Shown: positions 10,352 through 18,404 of the stretch, one piece after another
Numbering within the stretch: position 1 is the stretch's first letter
How the letters are laid out: the number at the start of each line of letters is the position of its first letter
Assembly: GCA_020631235.1 (NCBI GenBank)
Contig: JAHDHQ010000009.1
Span: 96,124 to 160,123 of the forward strand
DNA from: Saprospiraceae bacterium
GTDB taxonomy: Bacteria; Bacteroidota; Bacteroidia; Chitinophagales; Saprospiraceae
Reading direction: 5' to 3'
Length of the DNA stretch: 64,000 nt
Made by a program: the position numbers and the translations under genes
The notes under the pieces: model-generated
What the model was told of the DNA's origin: nothing
The model's database searches: none
The model's input: the letters and a program-made list of their open reading frames with translations, nothing else

Positions 10352-10639
10352 TTAGTATTCCCAATCTTCGATAGGGCCTTGTTTAAATCTTTTTCTTAAA
10401 ATTAGTCTTTTCTTTTGTCGTTCCCAGATTAGCTTAGCAAAAACACCAGATATATGGCTACCACTGTTTAATTTCATGGCCAATTTTATGTCTTTTTCTA
10501 AAACATCTAGACGGTAGAGATAGGACATTAAAAGTTCGGGTTCTGTATCCAGGAGTTGAGCAACTCTTTCTTCGATCATTTGCAAAATTTCTTCTTCATT
10601 TTGCTCTTGGGACATTATTTCGTTAAAACCTAAATCCAT
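10352..10639 (-). CDS. Small conserved-looking hypothetical protein (95 aa)
   Basis: I do not recognise a named family. The protein is acidic and helical at the N-terminus (NEEEILQMIEERVAQLLDTEPELLMSYLYRLDV) and basic at the C-terminus (RQKKRLILRKRFKQG). There is no signal or membrane segment. It sits between the GH3 gene (2-nt gap) and recO (1-nt gap), so it is almost certainly translated as part of that operon. The ATG at 10639 is used here; an in-frame ATG eight codons later (MSQEQNEEE) is an alternative. A helical adaptor or chaperone-like role would be pure inference. Confidence 0.75.
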   Translation of the reverse strand: MDLGFNEIMSQEQNEEEILQMIEERVAQLLDTEPELLMSYLYRLDVLEKDIKLAMKLNSGSHISGVFAKLIWERQKKRLILRKRFKQGPIEDWEY

Positions 10640-10641
10640 AG

Positions 10642-12162
10642 TTACCTAGCTTCAGACAAAGAAACGATTTCTTCCAGTAAACCTCTTTGGTTTGATAATC
10701 TTGGGATTTTGCTTTGACCTCCGAACTTGTTTTTAGTACGTAAATATCTTTCGAAAGTACCTTTTTTGAGCACATTTATTCTTAAGTTTTCCAATGCCAT
10801 ATTCTTATATCTTTTGGCTTCATAATCAGAGTTGATGGATTGAAGTACTTGATCTAAATAACTTTCAAAAGCTTGAATATTCGCTGGTTCTTGGACAAAT
10901 TCGATAGCCCACTCATGCCCTCCTTTCTGGTTTTTTGTTATAAAGATCGGAGCTACTGTATAGTCTTTAATTTCCACACAAAATTTTGCGCATGCCTTGC
11001 TGATAGCTTTATCTGTATTCGACACCATCACTTCTTCACCAAAAACATTAATAAAGTGGTTTATACGTCCTACAATTTTGATGCGATGGGGTTTCGATGA
11101 AGTAAATGTTACCGTATCACCCAAAATATATCGGTATAATCCTGAAGTATTACTTATGACCATAGCATATGTTCGATGTAATTCTACCTCATCAATCATG
11201 TAAGCTTTTGGTTTTTCATTCCCTATCTCTTCCAGTCGAATAAATTCGTAAAACACACTATTATCTAATAAAAGCATCATCCCGTCAGCATCTGGTGTAT
11301 CCTGCAAGGCAAAGTAACCTTCACTCGCATTATAAGCTTCCATAAATTGAAGTGATTCGCTGGGTATATATTGTTTTATTTGATTTTTATAAGGTTCAAT
11401 GTTGACACCTCCATGAATGTATGTGCTAACATTAGGCCAGATTTCTAGTATATTGCTCTTGCCCGTGTGATCTAACATAGCCTCAAACAAAACCATAACC
11501 CATGTGGGAACTCCCCCAAACATAACCACATCTTGTTGGCTGCACTGCTTAACCATTTTATCGATCTTCTCATCCCAGTTTTCTAAAAGTGCAGTTTCAA
11601 AATCAGGGGTATAAAAGGGTCGGCCTACCGAAGGCATATTATGTATCATAATCCCCGAAATATCTCCATACATAGTGCTGGAATGCGCTTCATATTGTTT
11701 TACTGTTCCACCCATGATGAGATTCTTTTCTGCGAAAATTTTCATGTTTGGATTCGATTGGTAAAGGAGCGTTACCGCGTCCCAACTGCTTTGAACATGA
11801 TTGCTTATTAAGTACTTTTTACTTACGGGTATAAATTTACTTTTGTCCTGAGAGGTTCCCGATGATTTAGAAAACCACTGAGTTCTGCCTGGTGACAAAA
11901 CATTTTTTTCTCCCATCATCATCCGTTTAATAAACGGGGAAATTTGGTTGTAATCTTGGAGTGGACATTGATGTTTATATTGCTCGTACGATCGTATGGA
12001 TCCTAGATTGTAGATTTTTCCATATTCGCTTTGTTTTCCAATGTTGAGTATATTTTGAAGGAGCGACAATTGCACTTGTTTAGGATTTCCCATAAATCTG
12101 GAAATCCTTCGATACCTTAATTTAAGGTAAGCTTTAATTATACTATTAAATAATTCGCTCAT
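10642..12162 (-). CDS. GH3 auxin-responsive promoter family protein (acyl-adenylate-forming enzyme)
   Basis: This 506-residue cytoplasmic protein matches the bacterial GH3 branch of the ANL adenylating superfamily. The SSGTSQDKSKFIPVS motif (about 100-115) corresponds to the ATP-phosphate-binding loop. EAYNASEGYFALQD (about 273-286), YRYILGDTV and GRINHFINVFGEEV follow in the usual order. In plants GH3 enzymes join amino acids to acyl acids such as auxin or jasmonate; the substrates of the Bacteroidota proteins are not known. It is the first gene of a tightly packed minus-strand run with the 95-aa gene and recO, and is divergent from a PBP1A gene across a 162-nt promoter region. Confidence 0.88.
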   Translation of the reverse strand: MSELFNSIIKAYLKLRYRRISRFMGNPKQVQLSLLQNILNIGKQSEYGKIYNLGSIRSYEQYKHQCPLQDYNQISPFIKRMMMGEKNVLSPGRTQWFSKSSGTSQDKSKFIPVSKKYLISNHVQSSWDAVTLLYQSNPNMKIFAEKNLIMGGTVKQYEAHSSTMYGDISGIMIHNMPSVGRPFYTPDFETALLENWDEKIDKMVKQCSQQDVVMFGGVPTWVMVLFEAMLDHTGKSNILEIWPNVSTYIHGGVNIEPYKNQIKQYIPSESLQFMEAYNASEGYFALQDTPDADGMMLLLDNSVFYEFIRLEEIGNEKPKAYMIDEVELHRTYAMVISNTSGLYRYILGDTVTFTSSKPHRIKIVGRINHFINVFGEEVMVSNTDKAISKACAKFCVEIKDYTVAPIFITKNQKGGHEWAIEFVQEPANIQAFESYLDQVLQSINSDYEAKRYKNMALENLRINVLKKGTFERYLRTKNKFGGQSKIPRLSNQRGLLEEIVSLSEAR

Positions 12163-12277
12163 TAGAAGTTGATCAAGCTTTCTGCTAAAATTATGTACAA
12201 AATTATATGCTAGATCAAGAATATTTAATAATTAATCTAAAATAAGTTGAATAGTACACTTCGTTCAATGAAAACAG

Positions 12278-12301
12278 CATTAGATTTAATACATTAGATT
12301 T
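12278..12301. repeat. Short direct repeat in the GH3/PBP1A divergent promoter region
   Basis: CATTAGATTT occurs at 12278-12287 and again at 12292-12301, with a period of 14 nt, 24-47 nt before the PBP1A start. It could be a binding site for a regulator or part of an AT-rich promoter. No clear TAnnTTTG element is seen nearby. Chance occurrence in AT-rich DNA is possible. Confidence 0.3.
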
Positions 12302-12324
12302 TTATTTAATATAGAAAACATTCA

Positions 12325-14802
12325 ATGTCGAGATCAAGTAGATTTTTTAAGAAACTTACCCGTTTTACATGGTTTGCCTTTGTCTTCGGACTAATAGCGA
12401 TCGCCTTGATGTTTTTCTTTATTTCCAAAACTAAGATGCCAGATACACGCGAGCTTGAAAATCCAAGCTACGAGTATGCCAGTATCATCTATAGCCATGA
12501 CCTCCAAGAGCTTGGCAGATATTTTAAGTTTAATCGTGAAGCCATCCAATTTGAGGATTTAAACCCAGGTATTGTTGATGCATTAGTAGCCACTGAGGAC
12601 GAACGGTATTTTAAGCATAATGGGGTAGATTTAAGATCTACCTTCAGAGCGGTAGCTTTTTTAGGCACCAAAGGGGGTGCTAGTACAATCTCCCAACAAT
12701 TAGCTAAGTTATTTTTTACTGATCGATCATCTAACTTTATTAAAAGAGTCTGGCAAAAACTTAAAGAATGGGTAATAGCTATAGAGTTTGAACGTAGATA
12801 TACCAAGCAAGAAATCATTGCTATGTATTTAAATAAATTTGATTTCTTGTATAATTCCTATGGAGTACAGGCAGCAGCGAGTACTTATTTTGGCAAAGAT
12901 CAAGCTAAATTAAGCCTTGACGAATGTGCGATTTTAGTTGGGATGCTTAAAAATCCATCCTTATATAACCCTAATCAAAATCCAAGCAATGCACTGAAGC
13001 GAAGAAATATCGTCTTAGGACAAATGGTCAGGAACGAATTTTTATCGAAAAAAGAGTTTGAACGTTTAAAAGAAAATGACATCGATATGTCTAAATTTAA
13101 ACGGACTATACATTACGATGGACCTGCACCTTATTTCAGAGCGACATTGACCAGCTATCTAAAAAAATTACTTAAAGAAGACAAATATTTAAAGCCGGAC
13201 GGCACTAAATACAATATCTATGAAGATGGCTTAAAAATCTATACGACCATAGATTTGCGGATGCAAGAGCATGCCGAAAGATCTATGACTCGACACATGT
13301 CCGAATTGCAAACCAAATTTTTTAATCGTTGGAAAGGAAAAGATCCTTGGAGTTTTGAAGCAGATGAAAATCAGGCTAGAATCAGAAAGAAATCAATGGA
13401 TCAATTGATTGCTCAAAGTGACCGATACCAACGTATAAAAAATCGCGAAATGGCAAGCGTGTTTAGTAAAGTTAGAGATATATTCCCAGATGCTAGACTT
13501 TGGGATAGTGACATTAATAGAATGCTAAAGGCTAAAGAAGATCCTAAGTATTTATCCAAACTTTTAGCAGAAGATTTTATTACAAAATCTCAAAAATCAC
13601 GCTACGAAAAAATACTCAGCAGTGACCTATGGCCTGAGCTTTTTAAAGCTTGGAATGGTTTAAATAAAAAAGCCGATAAGATCTTTAGAAAGAAAGTAAA
13701 CATGACGGTTTTTGACCATCAAAAAGGTGAAATAAACGTCAATATGAGTCCACTTGACAGCGTACGCTATCACAGGATGCATATGCAATTAGGATCTGTT
13801 GCTATCGACCCTAAAACTGGATATGTAAAAACTTGGGTAGGTGGTATTGGAAATAAATACTTTCAATATGATCATGTCCAATCAGACCGTCAAGTAGGTT
13901 CTACTTTTAAACCTTTTGTATATGCTACAGCTATCAGTCAGCAAGCCATGTCTCCTTGCCAAAAGGTGAAAGACCTACAATATACCATACCTGCTCGAGA
14001 CCCCAATTTTGGTTTAATGGAAACGTGGGCTCCTGAAAATGCAGATGGCAAATTCTCAGGAGAAGATATGACCTTAATGGAAGCGCTAAGAAGGTCCAGA
14101 AACTCCATTTCTGTCTGGTTAATGAAAGAGTTAGGCAGTGTAGGTTTGGTCAGAAATTTAGCTAGTGATATGGGCGTCAAGAAATCAAAAATTCCTAATG
14201 CGCCATCCATTTGTTTGGGAGCTGCTGATTTAAATGTGCTTGAAATGACCAGCGCATACAGTTCTTTTGCCAATAATGGTATTTACAGAAAACCAATATT
14301 TATCACTAAAATCGAAGATAAAAATGGCAGGATCATTTATAACGCCATACCAGAGCAACGACGAGTAATGCAAGAAAAATACAACTATGTGATGCTCGAA
14401 ATGCTGAAGTACGTCACCAAAAATCACCAATTTATGTTGCAATCTGAATTTGGCGGTAAAACAGGGACTACGAATGATTATGTCGATGGATGGTTTATGG
14501 GTGTAACTCCTGAAATTGTTGTAGGAACATGGGTTGGTGGCGAAGATCCTTGGATCCGATTTACCAATTTACAAGACGGACAGGGAGGTGTTATGGCTCG
14601 ACCATTCTTCTATGACTTTATGAAGCGATTAGAAGCTGACCCTAAAATAGGCTTAAATCCTGCTGCTACATTTACTACACCTTCAGGTGATCTTATCGAA
14701 ACGGATTGCAGCAAATATGAAGCAAAGGAAAAGTTTGAGAAAGTGCTTGTGCCCGACGAAGTAGAAGCGCAAAGAGATGAAGAATTTGAAGAAGACATGT
14801 AA
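12325..14802 (+). CDS. Class A penicillin-binding protein (PBP1A-type transglycosylase/transpeptidase), copy 1
   Basis: This is an 825-residue bifunctional peptidoglycan synthase. One N-terminal membrane anchor (about 15-33) is followed by a GT51 glycosyltransferase domain: ATEDERYFKHNGVD near residue 90 carries the catalytic Glu, followed by GGASTISQQLAK and RRYTKQEIIAMYLNKFDF. After a linker of about 150 residues comes the transpeptidase domain, with SxxK at Ser526-Lys529, SxN at Ser591-Asn593 and KTG at Lys712. All catalytic motifs are intact. It polymerises lipid II and cross-links stem peptides at the outer face of the inner membrane. The C-terminus is acidic (RDEEFEED). A close paralog lies at 18405-21020 with a VCBS lipoprotein gene between them. 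The ATG at 12325 is the only sensible start. Confidence 0.95.
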   Translation: MSRSSRFFKKLTRFTWFAFVFGLIAIALMFFFISKTKMPDTRELENPSYEYASIIYSHDLQELGRYFKFNREAIQFEDLNPGIVDALVATEDERYFKHNGVDLRSTFRAVAFLGTKGGASTISQQLAKLFFTDRSSNFIKRVWQKLKEWVIAIEFERRYTKQEIIAMYLNKFDFLYNSYGVQAAASTYFGKDQAKLSLDECAILVGMLKNPSLYNPNQNPSNALKRRNIVLGQMVRNEFLSKKEFERLKENDIDMSKFKRTIHYDGPAPYFRATLTSYLKKLLKEDKYLKPDGTKYNIYEDGLKIYTTIDLRMQEHAERSMTRHMSELQTKFFNRWKGKDPWSFEADENQARIRKKSMDQLIAQSDRYQRIKNREMASVFSKVRDIFPDARLWDSDINRMLKAKEDPKYLSKLLAEDFITKSQKSRYEKILSSDLWPELFKAWNGLNKKADKIFRKKVNMTVFDHQKGEINVNMSPLDSVRYHRMHMQLGSVAIDPKTGYVKTWVGGIGNKYFQYDHVQSDRQVGSTFKPFVYATAISQQAMSPCQKVKDLQYTIPARDPNFGLMETWAPENADGKFSGEDMTLMEALRRSRNSISVWLMKELGSVGLVRNLASDMGVKKSKIPNAPSICLGAADLNVLEMTSAYSSFANNGIYRKPIFITKIEDKNGRIIYNAIPEQRRVMQEKYNYVMLEMLKYVTKNHQFMLQSEFGGKTGTTNDYVDGWFMGVTPEIVVGTWVGGEDPWIRFTNLQDGQGGVMARPFFYDFMKRLEADPKIGLNPAATFTTPSGDLIETDCSKYEAKEKFEKVLVPDEVEAQRDEEFEEDM

Positions 14803-14820
14803 GTAAAGGTCTTCTTTTTT
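14789..14820 (+). terminator. Rho-independent terminator overlapping the PBP1A-1 stop codon
   Basis: The 8-bp stem AAGAAGAC/GTCTTCTT (14789-14796 and 14809-14816) is followed by a T-run to 14820. The 5' arm lies inside the last codons of the PBP1A gene, and the TAA sits in the loop. This would separate PBP1A-1 transcription from the downstream VCBS gene. Confidence 0.6.
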
Positions 14821-14946
14821 GTATCGTTTTGCAGCTTTATTTATGTACGTAATTTACGGCCGTTGAGCTAAGCCATGGTATTTATTTCCATAGACTGATT
14901 CATTTTTAGGCAGCTTTAATATATTAGCGTTTTGATAGTAGAAATA

Positions 14947-17900
14947 ATGACACAGAAAACAGCGTATATATTTTCCTTTTTAGTTTGTTGCATATTTATA
15001 GCTTGTGAAAACGAACAAGTACCCAATCTAGATTTGCCCTTATACGAATTAGTATCTTCTAATGATTCTGGGGTTAATTTTAGCAATGAAGTTTACGAAG
15101 AAGATGCTTATAATCATGTGCTAATGGATGCCTTTTACGATGGAGCAGGACTTGCTGTTTTAGATGTAAATAACGACGGATTGCCAGACTTGTATTTTGC
15201 AGCTAATCAAGGAAATGATAGGTTGTATCTTAACAAAGGTAATATGGAATTTGAAGATATTTCGAAATCATCTGGCATATTTCAACAAAAAGGAAACTGG
15301 TCTTCTTGTGTTACAATAGCTGATGTAAACAAAGATGGCTTTGACGATATTTATGTGGGTAAATTTCTAGATAACGACATTGAAAAAAGAAAAAATACCC
15401 TATTTATCAATCAAAAAGACAATACCTTCTTAGATCAAGCAGAAAGTTTTAAGGTGGCTGATAGTGGTTATACCACCTCTGCCTGCTTCTTTGATTATGA
15501 TAACGACGGCTGGTTAGACTTATATGTAGGCAACCAGCCACACATTGATGTTAAGGTGAAAAAGAATAGGGAGTTCGATTTAAAAAATCCACTAAAATAT
15601 AGTGACAAATTATATAGGAATAATCAAGGGAAAGGTTTTACAGATGTAACAGTATCGTCAAATATTTTAAACTTTACTTATACCCTAAGTTCGGTGGCAG
15701 GAGATTATGATAATGATGGAGATATGGATTTATTTGTCACCAGCGATTACGAAGAACCAGACATGTTTTATCGTAACCTAGGTAATGGTACTTTTAAAGA
15801 AGTAGCCAAAGAATCGTTTAGACACACTTCTAATTTTAGCATGGGCTCAGACATGGGCGATATAAATAATGATGGTTATTTAGATTTAATGACCAATGAT
15901 ATGGCATTTGAAAACAATTTTAGACAAAAAGCAAACATGTCTGGAATGAATCCTGAAAAATTTCAGGCCCTAGTGGATGCAGGATACAATTATCAGTATA
16001 TGTTTAATTGTCTACAAATTAACAACGCTAATTATACCTTCAGTGAAATTGCTCAAATGGCCGGTGTGTTTAAAACAGATTGGAGCTGGACTGTACTGTT
16101 TATGGATGCAGATCATGATGGAAACAAAGATATCTTTATAACGAATGGCCAACCCAAGGATTTACAAAATAAAGATTATCATAAAAAACGAGCTGAAGCC
16201 ATCAAAGAGGTAAGCGCTAATTTTACCAGACCAGACGAAAAAGTAAATGCCAAATCTTTATCTGACCTAGCTCCTACTTATGTGTCGAGTAATTACATGT
16301 TTAGAAACAACGGTGATTTTACCTTTACAAATGTATCTGAAGACTGGGGTCTAGGCCAACCTGCATGGTCTATCGGCGCCGTTTATGCTGATTTAGATAA
16401 AGATGGCGATCTAGAAATCATCATCAACAACATTAACGAAAAAGCCTTTATTTACAAGAGTAATGCAGTAGAAAAAAAGGAAAATAATTTTTTACAAATT
16501 CATTTAAAGAATAAGCATAAAAATGGAAATGGTGCTAGAATATACGTACACCATGATGGCCAACGACAATTAATAGAAATTGCTCCCAATAGAGGCTACA
16601 TGTCCACTGTGCAAGCCATAGCACAATTTGGACTTGGGGAATCAAAAAAAGTAGATAAAGTAGAAGTGCAATTTGAACTTGGAAAAACACTTGTAAAAGA
16701 TAATGTAGCAGTTAATTCCACACTCGTGTTTGATGAGAAAGATGCCAACAATCAAGGATTGGGAATTCCTACACCCACTACCCTTTTTAGACAAATGCCA
16801 GATGCCGAAGTTGCCACTTTTAACCATATAGAAAACGAGTACGATGACTACAAAGACGAAGTATTGCTTCCATATAGGATGTCACGTCTAGGACCTACTG
16901 TTTGTGAAGGTGATGTTAACAATGATGGTCTTGCAGACTTGTTTTTCGGATCGGCTGCTAATCAGGTTTCTGTCTTATATATACAAAACAAGTCAGGTGG
17001 TTTTACTTTAACGAAGCAATCCCTATTTAATGCTGACAGAAAGCACGAAGACCTTGACGCTTTATTCTTTGATGCAGATGGTGACCAAGACTTAGATTTA
17101 TATGTTTGCTCGGGTGGTAATGAATTTAAGCATGGGGATCAGTTGCTTCAAGATCGCTTGTATTTAAATGATGGTAAAGGACAATTTACATCTAAAGCGA
17201 ATTTGCCTACTTTTAAAGTAAGTACTGCTTCGGTATCGGCCAGCGACTTTGATAAGGATGGTGATATGGATTTATTTGTTGGAGGTAGAAATATTCCCAA
17301 TAAGTACGGCTACTCTGCCCCAAGCATTTTGTTAAGCAATGAAAATGGAATCTTTACAAAAGCCGTGGACAAAATAGGAATGGAGCTTTTGGAAAACCTA
17401 GGTATGATTACCGCTGTCCAATGGCTTGATGTAGATGGAGACCAAGATGACGATCTGCTGGTTGCTGGAGAGTTTATGGAGTTAAGACTGTTTATTAATA
17501 CAGATGGCTCCTTCGAAGAACAAACTGAAAAGTACGGCCTACAAAATACCGAAGGTATGTGGAATGTGCTTCATGCAACAGATATTGATGATGACGGCGA
17601 TATGGATATTGTAGCCGGAAACATGGGAATGAATAATAAAGTGGAAATCTCTGCTGAAAAACCATTTGAAGTCTTTGTAAAAGATTTTGATGATAATGGG
17701 ACCAATGATGTATACCTTGGATATCATGAAGATGGGAAATGCTATCCAGTTAGAGGAAGACAATGCTCCAGTGAACAAATGCCTTTCATCAAAGAAAAAT
17801 ATGAAAATTATACTGCTTTTGCTAGCGCAACCTTGGACCAAGTATTAGAAAATAAATTGGAACAATCGATCCATAAAAAAGCTATAATTCCACAAAGTTC

Positions 17901-18255
17901 TTTATTTGTAAACCAAGGAGATAACTTCAAAAGAGTGTCTCTGCCTAATTGGTCACAGATAAGTCCTATTTATGGAATTAGCTCAGGAGATTATAACAAT
18001 GATGGAAAAATAGATCTGTTTATGGTAGGTAACTTTTACGAAAGAGAAGTAGAGACCACTAGATCAGATGCTGGCAACGGTGTAATTTTAATAAACAAAG
18101 GCAAACAAAATTTCGAAGCTTTGATGCCCTATCACACAGGTATTAAAGCTATTTATGATGCCAGAGACGTCTGTAGCTTTAAAGCTCCCGATGGGAAAGA
18201 TGTTTTAGTTGTTGCCAACAACAACGGAGCTAGTCAGTTTTATAAATTAAAATAG
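14947..18255 (+). CDS. VCBS/FG-GAP repeat lipoprotein with ASPIC/UnbV-like region, third paralog
   Basis: This 1102-residue protein has the same architecture as the tandem pair at 0.6-7.5 kb: a lipoprotein signal (MTQKTAYIFSFLVCCIFIAC), a first VCBS block with DVNNDGLPD-type loops, an ASPIC/UnbV-like segment near 513-597, a second VCBS block, and the RGRQCSSEQMPF motif near residue 936. I chose the ATG at 14947; the reading frame extends to a TTG at 14932, but that would put five extra residues before a normal signal peptide. It is more divergent from the two others than they are from each other. It lies between two PBP1A genes on the same strand, which hints at an envelope role, but no direct evidence for its function is visible. 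Confidence 0.9.
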   Translation: MTQKTAYIFSFLVCCIFIACENEQVPNLDLPLYELVSSNDSGVNFSNEVYEEDAYNHVLMDAFYDGAGLAVLDVNNDGLPDLYFAANQGNDRLYLNKGNMEFEDISKSSGIFQQKGNWSSCVTIADVNKDGFDDIYVGKFLDNDIEKRKNTLFINQKDNTFLDQAESFKVADSGYTTSACFFDYDNDGWLDLYVGNQPHIDVKVKKNREFDLKNPLKYSDKLYRNNQGKGFTDVTVSSNILNFTYTLSSVAGDYDNDGDMDLFVTSDYEEPDMFYRNLGNGTFKEVAKESFRHTSNFSMGSDMGDINNDGYLDLMTNDMAFENNFRQKANMSGMNPEKFQALVDAGYNYQYMFNCLQINNANYTFSEIAQMAGVFKTDWSWTVLFMDADHDGNKDIFITNGQPKDLQNKDYHKKRAEAIKEVSANFTRPDEKVNAKSLSDLAPTYVSSNYMFRNNGDFTFTNVSEDWGLGQPAWSIGAVYADLDKDGDLEIIINNINEKAFIYKSNAVEKKENNFLQIHLKNKHKNGNGARIYVHHDGQRQLIEIAPNRGYMSTVQAIAQFGLGESKKVDKVEVQFELGKTLVKDNVAVNSTLVFDEKDANNQGLGIPTPTTLFRQMPDAEVATFNHIENEYDDYKDEVLLPYRMSRLGPTVCEGDVNNDGLADLFFGSAANQVSVLYIQNKSGGFTLTKQSLFNADRKHEDLDALFFDADGDQDLDLYVCSGGNEFKHGDQLLQDRLYLNDGKGQFTSKANLPTFKVSTASVSASDFDKDGDMDLFVGGRNIPNKYGYSAPSILLSNENGIFTKAVDKIGMELLENLGMITAVQWLDVDGDQDDDLLVAGEFMELRLFINTDGSFEEQTEKYGLQNTEGMWNVLHATDIDDDGDMDIVAGNMGMNNKVEISAEKPFEVFVKDFDDNGTNDVYLGYHEDGKCYPVRGRQCSSEQMPFIKEKYENYTAFASATLDQVLENKLEQSIHKKAIIPQSSLFVNQGDNFKRVSLPNWSQISPIYGISSGDYNNDGKIDLFMVGNFYEREVETTRSDAGNGVILINKGKQNFEALMPYHTGIKAIYDARDVCSFKAPDGKDVLVVANNNGASQFYKLK

Positions 18256-18388
18256 AATAAGGGAGACTTGGAGTTACCATTTGTAAACACGTAAGAGGCA
18301 CCATCGGACACAGCCATTGAGTCATTACAAACAAGTATTTTATCAAGTTTAAAGCGCTATTTTAAGAATCCTAGTATATTTATTTACT

Positions 18389-18396
18389 TAGATTTG
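18389..18396 (+). promoter_or_regulatory. Candidate -7 element before PBP1A copy 2
   Basis: TAGATTTG fits the Bacteroidota -7 consensus TAnnTTTG. Transcription would begin about 7 nt later, next to the ATG at 18405. If the element is used, the ATG at 18423 or 18426 would be the better start of PBP1A-2. No clear -33 TTG was found at the usual spacing, so support is partial. Confidence 0.35.
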
Positions 18397-18404
18397 CGTC
18401 GAGC

